From contig PLXE01000047.1 of the NCBI GenBank assembly GCA_003151335.1, positions 1 to 64,000 on the forward strand: a stretch of 64,000 nt of DNA. Reading direction: 5' to 3'. Numbering within the stretch: the stretch's first letter is position 1; each line of letters opens with the position of its first letter. The position numbers and the translations under genes were made by a program. Below, piece after piece: positions 9,182 to 16,928 of this stretch. The DNA comes from Acidobacteriaceae bacterium. GTDB taxonomy: Bacteria; Acidobacteriota; Terriglobia; Terriglobales; Acidobacteriaceae. The notes below the pieces were generated by a model. The model ran no database searches and was not told the origin of the DNA. It saw only the letters and a list, made by a program, of their open reading frames with translations.

Positions 9182-9256
9182 GCGTACCTCCATGCCTTTC
9201 GGTTGATGCCGGCTCTTAGTATTACGGTAGCCCGCCATTCCTGCGCTTGCAGACCG

Positions 9257-9973
9257 TCACTGCATCCCCGCAGCGGAGTTGCCCGTTTTGGAGACGTGCT
9301 TCTGAATTCTCTCAAACACGTTCTTGACGACTCGATCACACCGCACCGCATGAAAATTGAATGCTTCTTTCCTTTCTATTCCAGCGCGCGCGTAAAGACT
9401 CTTGCGTAACAGCACCCGCACTCGATGGAGGCGAACTTTGACGTTCTCTTCGGTGATTTCGAGGACATCCGCGGCATCGGCCGTGCTCATTTCCTCTACG
9501 TCGCACAGCATGAAAATGGTCCGGTAAGCGTCCGGCAGCTTTTCGACCGCTTCTTCCAGCAGCCTGCGAACCTCCGAGTTTGACGCTTGTTGTTCTGGAT
9601 TCAGTGCCAACGAGGCAAACCTATCCATGGGATCTCCCTCCCGTTCTGACGTTGGTTCCAACTGCTGATATCGGTTTCTGCGCTGCTGGCGCGCTAAAGC
9701 TTCATGCACCGCGATGCGTGTCAGCCAGGTGGAAAACTTTGCCCTCCCGGCAAACTGGTCGAGATGCTCGTACGCGCGCACGTAGGCGTCCTGCATTACG
9801 TCCTCAGCCTCGCCATCATTGCGCAGAATAGCCCGAGCCACGCGGTAGAGGCGCTGGTTGTGACGGCGCATGACGATTTCAAACATCCCCGTCTCACCCG
9901 CCAACACTCGGGCCACAACCTCTTCGTCACTCAAGGGCTCTTGCGAAGTAGCCACTTCCGCTGGGCTGACCAT
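9257..9973 (-). CDS. ECF-type RNA polymerase sigma factor
   Basis: This 238-aa sigma-70 family protein has region 2 (QDAYVRAYEHLDQF with a following FSTWLTRIA helix) and region 4 (LPDAYRTIFMLCDVEEMS, then a helix-turn-helix with ENVKVRLHRVR). There is no region 1.1 or 3, as expected for extracytoplasmic-function sigma factors. It would redirect RNA polymerase to stress promoters. The ATG at 9973 follows a TGGGGGG stretch, and the longer frame upstream lacks a ribosome-binding site. No anti-sigma factor with a zinc or membrane motif is adjacent. The C-terminal 40 residues beyond region 4 are unassigned and could be an autonomous regulatory tail. Confidence 0.9.
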   Translation of the reverse strand: MVSPAEVATSQEPLSDEEVVARVLAGETGMFEIVMRRHNQRLYRVARAILRNDGEAEDVMQDAYVRAYEHLDQFAGRAKFSTWLTRIAVHEALARQQRRNRYQQLEPTSEREGDPMDRFASLALNPEQQASNSEVRRLLEEAVEKLPDAYRTIFMLCDVEEMSTADAADVLEITEENVKVRLHRVRVLLRKSLYARAGIERKEAFNFHAVRCDRVVKNVFERIQKHVSKTGNSAAGMQ

Positions 9974-10110
9974 ACAAACCCCCCATATGATGGAGTCACG
10001 ACCGCAATAAAGGTTACAGATCAAACTGCAGCAGCTCAGTAAAAGAAATAGATGCGTCGCCCTGTAACCGATTCGCTCCCGCCAACTCTATTCTCGTGAA
10101 GGGAGTAAGC

Positions 10111-10551
10111 ATGCACAAGGGATTTGACTCACGATTGGACCAGGCTTGGTGGGTACTGCGGATCGGGCTTGGGGTCGGGCCGTTCCTGGCCGGCCTAGAC
10201 AAATACTTCAACCTGTTGACCAATTGGACCGCATACATCAGTCCGCTGGCCTTGAAAATACTGCCGTTCAGCGAACAAACCTTCATGCACATCGTAGGCG
10301 TCATTGAGATGATCGTGGGACTGGAGATCCTGACCAAGTGGACCCGCCTGGGCGCGTATGTTGCCTCAGCATGGCTGGTAGCCATCGCCATAAACCTGGT
10401 CTCGATGGGAATGTTCTTTGATGTCGCGGTGAGAGATGTGGAGATAGCCCTGGCAGCTTTCGTGCTTGCGCGCATCACTGAGGTCCGCAGAAATGCTCTG
10501 CCGAGCGACATTCCACACGAACGGACTGCAAACGCTGAGGTTGCAGCTTGA
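10111..10551 (+). CDS. DoxX-like integral membrane protein
   Basis: This 146-aa protein has four predicted membrane helices and an N-terminal RIGLGVGPFLAGLDKYF segment typical of DoxX/MauE-like proteins, which often accompany thiol or respiratory redox enzymes. The start ATG at 10111 follows AAGGGAGTAAGC. It is divergent from the ECF sigma/oxidoreductase pair (137-bp gap), so shared regulation by that sigma factor is a reasonable inference. No catalytic residues can be identified. Confidence 0.8.
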   Translation: MHKGFDSRLDQAWWVLRIGLGVGPFLAGLDKYFNLLTNWTAYISPLALKILPFSEQTFMHIVGVIEMIVGLEILTKWTRLGAYVASAWLVAIAINLVSMGMFFDVAVRDVEIALAAFVLARITEVRRNALPSDIPHERTANAEVAA

Positions 10552-10731
10552 TGGGAACGAATGCACGTGCCCTGCGCCTACTCTTCACTCGCCATGCTCT
10601 ACCGTCGACAGCGTCGCCAGGCGTCCACGTTGCCGACCGTATTCCCCTTCATTTGGCAGGCTGTGGCGGTTCACAGAGGCAAAGGGTCAGAGGGCGATTT
10701 CAGGCTCCGACAGCACCAGGCGTCTGTTGCA

Positions 10732-11682
10732 TCACACGGCACCGAGACTGCTGAAGATGGGCAAGATAATCAACAAATCCGCACCAGCGTGAAACAAGGC
10801 CGATCCCCACAAGCTCTCGGTCTTCTGCATCAGCCACCCCCAAGCGATCGAGAACCCGAATGTGACGAGCAGAAAAGCCCATAAGTTCGGCGCGTAGCTG
10901 ACCTGCATGTGCGCCAGGGTGAAGGCCAGGGCTGTCGAGAGAATGGCCAGCCATTTTCCGATCAGCGGCTGGTATCGTCCAAGAAACAATCCACGAAAGA
11001 GAAGTTCTTCCAGGAAGGCGTTGGATACCACAAAGAGGAGTACCCAGGGGGCCAATGACATGACCTTGGCCGTGCCGAGCGCCCTAACCGCTGGTTGCAA
11101 CAGGCCCAGAACCAAAAGTGCGCCAGCGGTGATGAAGCCCACGCTGAGGCCGAGTAGCAAACGACCTTTCCGGATGTAAAGTGACGCGAGGTCTTCACCG
11201 CAGAGCCTCGCCACGGCGAGAATCCCGATCACGATCAGCGACGCTTGCAAAAACTTCGCCATCGCGATTCCGACCGGCGTTTGCGTCGTCAGGCCAAAGA
11301 GCTTAAGCCCCCGGTCTGCGAAGAAGAACCCCAGCGAAAGGCCAAGAACCGCCGTGAAGTAGGCAAAGAAAACCGGCCGAAAGCGGCTCAGAGGGTGCCC
11401 ATCGCGTGCGACCCACCACAGAGTGCCGAAGATGGCAAGGAATCCAGCTCTGGCGGCGTAGTTGCCCCACATTGGCAAAACGGGCGCAAATGTCATGGTG
11501 AGGGCGAAGATGAGGAAACCACAGATGGTCAGGAGTGCGAACAGTCCGAATCTCACCGGTTCTCCGTTGGCATTTTCTGGGCCGTATCGATCCTTGGTGG
11601 CAGCCTTGCCACAGCTATCGCGCTGCCCAACTTCTTCTGGCAATGGCGGCACCAGTTTCCCATTTCTCCAGTTGATGCGCAA
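10732..11682 (-). CDS. CPBP family intramembrane metalloprotease
   Basis: This protein of about 316 aa has seven to eight hydrophobic helices and the CPBP (Rce1-like) motifs: Glu225-Glu226 in EELLFRG, a later FTLAHMQ segment with the conserved His, and a final FHAGADL. Such enzymes cleave within or near the membrane, and bacterial members act in bacteriocin immunity or protein maturation. The N-terminus is uncertain. The longest frame begins with TTG at 11682 without a clear ribosome-binding site, and the first 40 residues are polar, so the true start may be nearer the first helix (about residue 45). Confidence 0.82.
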   Translation of the reverse strand: MRINWRNGKLVPPLPEEVGQRDSCGKAATKDRYGPENANGEPVRFGLFALLTICGFLIFALTMTFAPVLPMWGNYAARAGFLAIFGTLWWVARDGHPLSRFRPVFFAYFTAVLGLSLGFFFADRGLKLFGLTTQTPVGIAMAKFLQASLIVIGILAVARLCGEDLASLYIRKGRLLLGLSVGFITAGALLVLGLLQPAVRALGTAKVMSLAPWVLLFVVSNAFLEELLFRGLFLGRYQPLIGKWLAILSTALAFTLAHMQVSYAPNLWAFLLVTFGFSIAWGWLMQKTESLWGSALFHAGADLLIILPIFSSLGAV

Positions 11683-12019
11683 TATCCGTCAGCATGGCCG
11701 CGCGATATCTCACTTCCACTGCATCCTGATCTCAAAGCTCAAGCCGAGATGCTCGGCTATCTCGCCGCAATCCTCGTCCTCTTCGCGTTGCTTTTTTCGC
11801 TCCCGGCTCAGGCAATCCAAAGGCCTCGTGGTGGCTCGCCGGCCCTAACGTTTGGCATGGATTTTCGGGATTGCTCGGCATCTTGGAGTAATCTTCAAGG
11901 TTTTTGTCCTGGTCATGCGCATCCAAATCCATCGGGAATGGAAACGCTAGCGGGTTCGGAGGCTTCGACGTGTCACGCGGGAGATTTTGGCGCTGGGCTT
12001 GGCCCGCCGCTGACCCGGC
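11683..12019. other. intergenic, no supported gene
   Basis: Several short overlapping frames occur on both strands, including a plus-strand frame with one hydrophobic run. None has a ribosome-binding site, a recognisable family or a clean end. I see nothing convincing here. Confidence 0.4.
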
Positions 12020-12820
12020 TTAATGCAAGGGTGCGTATCCCAGCGCACGAAGCTGGTCTGCGATCACCTTGTGGCCGGCATCGTTGGGATGCAAACCGTC
12101 AGTCGCGATCAGTCCCTGGGCGACAGGGTCCTGAGTGCCGTCGGCGCCGTTGAACGCCTGGTGCACGTTGGCGACTGGAATGCCGTTGGCCGCGGCCGTG
12201 GTGTGGATGTAGTTGTTCACCTCGTCCAGATACGGTTCAAGCGTGGTAAAGATACCTTTCTGCATGTCCGAGGCGACATAAGGATCGTAGATGTCCATGG
12301 TGCGGATGATGGTGTTGCTGGTGCCCCGCAGGGTCAGCAACTCGGTGATGATGGCGCTCCAGTTCTGCTCAAAAGTAGTGACCGCAGTGCGGACGCAATC
12401 CAGATTATCGGTACCGCCGCAGGTGCCCTGCGTGTAATGGTCATGCGCGTTGGCCACATCGTCGCCACCGATGTCCCAAGTCACCACTTGCGAATTGGCG
12501 ATGTGGTTGCGCAGAACCGGATCGGTTTGAATCGCGTTCAGCAGATCGCCGCTGTGCCAACCGGGCACGCCCAGGTTGATCGTGTTGATATTGGAGCCGG
12601 TGTCCTGGTTCGCGTAGCTGGCATAACGGGCCACGTAGCCTTCCTGCGCCAGCACACCGGAAGCCAGCGAGTCGCCCAGCGCCGTATAGTCCCAGGTTGT
12701 GGCGCCGGGGTTGTTACCCGTGGTGCCACTGCCGCAACTGGCCAGGCAGAACAACAGCCAGAGCGACAGGAATACGAGGAATAACTTTTTGCCGCAAAGA
12801 ACGGACTGTTTCTCTTTCAT
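12020..12820 (-). CDS. SGNH/GDSL hydrolase lipoprotein
   Basis: This 266-aa exported lipoprotein has a basic start, a hydrophobic core and a lipobox LASC with Cys about residue 29. The mature part is an SGNH hydrolase: GDSLASG with the nucleophilic Ser, NLGVPGW (block II Gly), DIGGDD in the block III position (usually GxND) and DGLHPNDAGH carrying the Asp and His of the catalytic pair. It is probably an envelope esterase or lipase on cell-wall or polysaccharide acyl groups. It lies downstream of the TonB-dependent receptor on the same strand, but a terminator separates the two. Confidence 0.9.
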   Translation of the reverse strand: MKEKQSVLCGKKLFLVFLSLWLLFCLASCGSGTTGNNPGATTWDYTALGDSLASGVLAQEGYVARYASYANQDTGSNINTINLGVPGWHSGDLLNAIQTDPVLRNHIANSQVVTWDIGGDDVANAHDHYTQGTCGGTDNLDCVRTAVTTFEQNWSAIITELLTLRGTSNTIIRTMDIYDPYVASDMQKGIFTTLEPYLDEVNNYIHTTAAANGIPVANVHQAFNGADGTQDPVAQGLIATDGLHPNDAGHKVIADQLRALGYAPLH

Positions 12821-12939
12821 TATTCAGTTTGATGCAATTTGACAGGTTTGCGCCTCAGATTCAGAGCTGCTCCCCACGATTGCTCCGCGCGGCCTGCCGC
12901 ATCCGGGATAGGTAAGCCGTTCTGCGGTTAGATAGAGAC

Positions 12940-12966
12940 AAAAAATGGGGAGCCCGAAGGCTCCCC
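12940..12966 (-). terminator. intrinsic terminator of the Oar-like receptor gene
   Basis: On the minus strand GGGGAGCC-TTCG-GGCTCCCC forms an 8-bp stem with a tetraloop, followed by ATTTTTTG. It lies 26 bp past the receptor stop codon. Confidence 0.88.
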
Positions 12967-12991
12967 CAGTCTTGCCACTTCAATCAGCCGA

Positions 12992-15900
12992 TTAGAAAAT
13001 CAGCTTCAGAGCCAACTGAATGTTGCGCCGCTCGTCATACGCCCCGCAGTACACGCATGCGGCGGAGGGTGTACCCCTCTCTGCCTGGATTTGTTGAGTA
13101 GTTCCCGGTTCGATGTCCAGATTGCTGCCGAGAACGTAATTGTTGTGGTGGTTGAACAGGTTGTAGAACTCGCCGCGGAACTGCAGGTTGAACCGTTCGG
13201 TCAGCTTGAAGTTCTTGGCGGCAACGAAATCCATGTTCCAGAAGCCCGGAGACTGGAAGCCGTTGCGCGGCGGAATCGAGACGCCGCTGTTGCTATACAC
13301 GCAGCCGACACCATAAAGTCCGCTGCAGTTCGGAACCGCCAGCGCGTTACCCGCGCCAGCGACCGTACCATCGGAAGCCATCGGCAGGTTCATATAGGCA
13401 AACAGGTTGGTGCCGATGTTCTGGAAACCTGCGTTTCCGCCTCCCGAAACTGGCGCACCCGGAATCCAACGCGGACAGGTGTAACCCGCCGTGCTGGTCA
13501 GGTTGGTGCAGTCATAAATCGAGAAGGGGTATCCCGAATGGACCTTGATGATCGGAGACATGCTCCAACCACCGACTAGTTGCCGAGCCACGGCATTGCT
13601 GGAGTTCTTCATCCACGGCAGTTCCCACGTGCCGGCGATGACCAACCGTTGCGGTGTGTTGAAGTCCGAGCTGCCATAATCCAACTTCGGATTGTAGGCG
13701 TTGAGATATCCCAGCCCGTAGTAGCTGGAGTATCCATCGCTAAACGTGGACGACAAGTTGTCTAAGGAGTGGGACCAAGTGTAGTTCGCGGTCAATTGCA
13801 AGCCCTTGTTAAAGAGATTGTTGGTCGAGAACTTCACGTTCAGAGCATTGTAGTTGCTATAGCCTTGGTCACCCCGGTAGTTGATGTTGCTGTACTGGTA
13901 ATTGATACGGTTCGTGGCACGAGCATCGCCCATGAAGGCCGCGCCATAGCCGACATCGTTGAGGTTGGCGATGTCATACAGGCCAGTGCCCTTCGATCCC
14001 GAATACTCGAAGGACAGCACTGAATTACGCATGACCTGACGGTCAACCGCCGCCGACCAGAACTGGGAATAGGCGGTCGGCATGTTCTGGTTCACGGCGC
14101 GCAGGCTGGTGGCGGGCAGGGCCTTGGTTCCGGTACCGGCCAACGGACCAGCGTTGTCGGTGTAAACGGGCATCGACGGAATATCCGACGGGGCGGAGAT
14201 ACTAACCACAGCATAGTTTGGCGGGTTCTGAATCACGTTGAAGGTGACGTTGCCAAAGTTACGCTCATAGCCCCAACCATAGCCCGCGCGCAAACTGGTG
14301 GTTCCATCCCCGAAGATGTCCCAGGCGAAGCCGACGCGCGGAGCGAAGTTATCCTTGTCCTGGGCCCACAGTCCACCCACCGGGCTTTGGCCGGCAATTT
14401 GCACCGTGCCATTGCGGACCTGTTGGTAAAGATTGGCCCCGGAACCCAGATAAAAGTTCGAGTCGAGGGCCCCATTGGCGTTGTGCTGGACACCGTAGTA
14501 CTCCCAGCGCAGGCCGAGGTTTACGGTCAACCGCGGTGTGACTTTCCAGGAGTCCTGGGCGTAAAATGCCATATCGTTGTAGCGGTTGTTGCGGCCGAAC
14601 GCCGGCTCACCTACGGGCAGGTTCAAAGTACAGGCGGGAGTCACAATGGTGTGCCCATGGGAGTCCTTGATGCAGGGATACTTGCCTTGCGGGTAGCTGG
14701 CTCCCTGGAACTGGAAGATCTGACCGATCAGCAGGTTCTGGATCGCGGTGGGTATGTCGGACGGTCCCAGCGATTCGACGGCATTCTCATAAGCCCCAAA
14801 GACGCGGTTGTCGCGCGTCTGAATGTAGTCGCCGCCAAACTTGAATTGGTGCTTGCCCTTGGTCCAGTTGAGGTCCTCATAGATCTGATACAGGTTCTGG
14901 GGACCGCCGAACGGAATGGCATTGCCGGGGGTGAATTCATTGTAGCCCGGATAGATCAGCGAGCCATTGGTGGTAGGCAGAGCGGGAACGGCACTGCTGG
15001 AGGTATAAAGCGTTGGACCCACAGGGTTCGTCCCCAGCGGTTGAATATTGAAGAGCCGGTTGTAAACCAGCTTGGTCGAACTGACGAACGTCGGGGTAAA
15101 GACGTGAGTCAGGTTAAGGGTCAAATTCTGGTTGCGGGTATTCTGGCCGGTATCATATCCGACGTACGGGCTGTTGTTGACCGTACCCGCGAAGTCAATC
15201 TCGTTATAAAGCGCGTAGCGGCCATACAAGGTGGTCTTGTCGGAGAAGTTGTAATCAATGCGATCCACCGTGCTGTAGGTGTTCTGCGGATAGCCAGCGC
15301 CGGAGTCTGTCGGCGTACTGTACTGCCCGGCCAAGGCAAAGGGAGCGGTACACAATAGCGGAGCGCAAGCCGGGTCGTTGGGGGCGGGGTTTGTTAACCC
15401 GAGCGCGGTGCCCCAGTTGACATGGGAGGTGGTCTGGAAGTTGGAGCCGATCTTGCCAAACTTGTTGAAGAAGGTGGTCGTAGCGGGGTCAACCTGCGGC
15501 AATGCCAACCAGGCCGGATCGACAATATCCGCTGTGGTTTGAGAGTTGCTGCGAATCCTGGTCCATTCCGTGCTGCTGAAGAAGAACAGCTTATTCTTTA
15601 TGATTGGACCGCCAATCGAATAGCCGAACTGGTTTCGGGTGAAGCCGAAGTCACCCACACTGCAGGGCGTCCCGACGACGCAGGTGCCGTTTTGGAAGGC
15701 AGCAAATTTCTGGGCATTGTTGTTGTAGGTGTTGGCCGCAAGCGCCGATACGCGGTTGAATTCATACAGCGTTCCGTGAAAGGCGTTGGTTCCGGACTTG
15801 GTGGCAACGTTCACCACGCCGCCGCCGGCGCGGCCATATTCGGCCGTGAAGTTGTTAGTCAGGACGCTGAATTCCTGCACCGAGTCCAGCGGAACGCTCT

Positions 15901-16516
15901 GGCCTACCGTAGCGGTAAACAAATCGACGTTCTCGCCCCCGTCCAGCAGGATGTCAGTATCCGACGAGCGCATGCCGTTGATCGAATAGCCGGCTCCGCG
16001 ACCGCTGTTGCTGTCCTCGGTCACATTGCCAGAAGTGCCAACCAAGTCATACGGGTTGCGAGTCAGGGTGGGCATATTTTCGAGCTGATTGGAGCCGATG
16101 ACCTGCGATAAGGTCTGGTTTTCGGTATTGACGGTGGCCATTTCCGAAGAGCCGGTCACTTCCACCGTGGTGGAGGCGGCGGTCACACCAAGCTTTGCCG
16201 AAACGTCATTCATCGAGCCGACACCCACCTTGACACGCTGGGTAAATTTCCGGAAGCCTTGAGCTTCGACGGTCAAGTCGTAGGTTTTCGGCGGCAGGTT
16301 GGTGATGGTGTATTCACCGGCCGACTTCGTGGTCGTGGCACGAACCAGTCCGGTATCGATCGAAGTCGCCGTGACCGTGGCTCCTACTACGACTGCACCG
16401 GTGTTATCGGTAACCGTGCCGTTGATTGCCCCGGTTTCGGCTTGGCCAAAGGCCCAGACCGAGAACAGGGTCAAAATCGCAAGCAGAGAAAGGAACTTTA
16501 ATGTGTTTCGTTTCAT
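12992..16516 (-). CDS. Oar-like TonB-dependent outer-membrane receptor
   Basis: This protein of 1174 aa has a signal peptide (MKRNTLKFLSLLAILTLF, then FGQ). It is followed by a carboxypeptidase-regulatory-like beta-sandwich (about residues 26-110, starting GAINGTVTDNTGAVV), a plug domain (about 125-250, including SINGMRSSDTDILLDGG) and a long beta-barrel ending in the aromatic Phe typical of outer-membrane proteins (ALKLIF). This architecture is abundant in Acidobacteriota and probably imports oligosaccharides or peptides. The ATG at 16516 is chosen because the signal peptide starts there and GGAGAG lies 5 bases upstream. The longer upstream frame is spurious. No partner SusD or TonB gene is adjacent. 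Confidence 0.93.
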   Translation of the reverse strand: MKRNTLKFLSLLAILTLFSVWAFGQAETGAINGTVTDNTGAVVVGATVTATSIDTGLVRATTTKSAGEYTITNLPPKTYDLTVEAQGFRKFTQRVKVGVGSMNDVSAKLGVTAASTTVEVTGSSEMATVNTENQTLSQVIGSNQLENMPTLTRNPYDLVGTSGNVTEDSNSGRGAGYSINGMRSSDTDILLDGGENVDLFTATVGQSVPLDSVQEFSVLTNNFTAEYGRAGGGVVNVATKSGTNAFHGTLYEFNRVSALAANTYNNNAQKFAAFQNGTCVVGTPCSVGDFGFTRNQFGYSIGGPIIKNKLFFFSSTEWTRIRSNSQTTADIVDPAWLALPQVDPATTTFFNKFGKIGSNFQTTSHVNWGTALGLTNPAPNDPACAPLLCTAPFALAGQYSTPTDSGAGYPQNTYSTVDRIDYNFSDKTTLYGRYALYNEIDFAGTVNNSPYVGYDTGQNTRNQNLTLNLTHVFTPTFVSSTKLVYNRLFNIQPLGTNPVGPTLYTSSSAVPALPTTNGSLIYPGYNEFTPGNAIPFGGPQNLYQIYEDLNWTKGKHQFKFGGDYIQTRDNRVFGAYENAVESLGPSDIPTAIQNLLIGQIFQFQGASYPQGKYPCIKDSHGHTIVTPACTLNLPVGEPAFGRNNRYNDMAFYAQDSWKVTPRLTVNLGLRWEYYGVQHNANGALDSNFYLGSGANLYQQVRNGTVQIAGQSPVGGLWAQDKDNFAPRVGFAWDIFGDGTTSLRAGYGWGYERNFGNVTFNVIQNPPNYAVVSISAPSDIPSMPVYTDNAGPLAGTGTKALPATSLRAVNQNMPTAYSQFWSAAVDRQVMRNSVLSFEYSGSKGTGLYDIANLNDVGYGAAFMGDARATNRINYQYSNINYRGDQGYSNYNALNVKFSTNNLFNKGLQLTANYTWSHSLDNLSSTFSDGYSSYYGLGYLNAYNPKLDYGSSDFNTPQRLVIAGTWELPWMKNSSNAVARQLVGGWSMSPIIKVHSGYPFSIYDCTNLTSTAGYTCPRWIPGAPVSGGGNAGFQNIGTNLFAYMNLPMASDGTVAGAGNALAVPNCSGLYGVGCVYSNSGVSIPPRNGFQSPGFWNMDFVAAKNFKLTERFNLQFRGEFYNLFNHHNNYVLGSNLDIEPGTTQQIQAERGTPSAACVYCGAYDERRNIQLALKLIF

Positions 16517-16721
16517 CGCACTCTCCGCACCAAAATTGTTTAGAAAAGGGGAATATGGAGATTCTCCCCGTATTCCTTTATGCACGAGAGTGGCCACGGC
16601 ATCCATATTGATTACAAGCAAGTTACATCTATCCAACCCTTGCGCCTATTCTATTTGGTAGAAATATCCGGCCCGGCATTCTGGATTCCGTAGAATTGGT
16701 GCGGATGGGATCGCACTTTCG

Positions 16722-16737
16722 TACAACTAAAGTTGTA
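16722..16737. promoter_or_regulatory. TACAACT-AA-AGTTGTA palindrome (repressor-type operator)
   Basis: These are perfect 7-bp half-sites around two bases, 206 bp upstream of the receptor start. The TACA/TGTA core is of the kind bound by BlaI/MecI-type winged-helix repressors. The assignment is an inference from symmetry and position only. Confidence 0.5.
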
Positions 16738-16742
16738 GAGAA

Positions 16743-16822
16743 CTGGTTTGGCGACTCGTTTCTTGTGTTTATATATGAGTTATCTATCGTCTAGATATAT
16801 AACTCAGTAGTAAACAAACCAG
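16743..16822. repeat. nested inverted repeats (possible structured element)
   Basis: Outer arms CTGGTTTG (16743-16750) and CAAACCAG (16815-16822) enclose inner arms TGAGTTAT (16776-16783) and ATAACTCA (16799-16806). Both pairs match perfectly. The element could be a folded leader RNA, a binding-site array or a tiny mobile-element relic. Confidence 0.5.
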
Positions 16823-16928
16823 GTCCCGGTCGCTGATGTCTTCGCGGGTAGCGTGGTCGCTGACAGAGAGGACTGGCACTCGCCGGAAGGGGCCCGCGGC
16901 AAGTCAAGGTCGATTGTCAGGTGCGAGC

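Larger units (their letters stand above)
16517..16928. other. receptor upstream region with inverted repeats
   Basis: There is no gene in these 412 bp. The stretch is notably AT-rich around 16760-16815. It carries the palindrome at 16722-16737 and the nested inverted repeats at 16743-16822, listed separately. It is presumably the promoter and leader region of the Oar-like receptor. Confidence 0.6.

Noticed and set aside
11245-12153. 302-codon plus-strand frame over the CPBP gene and the following gap
   Set aside because: The first part is antisense to the protease; the later part has one hydrophobic run but no start signals or recognisable family.
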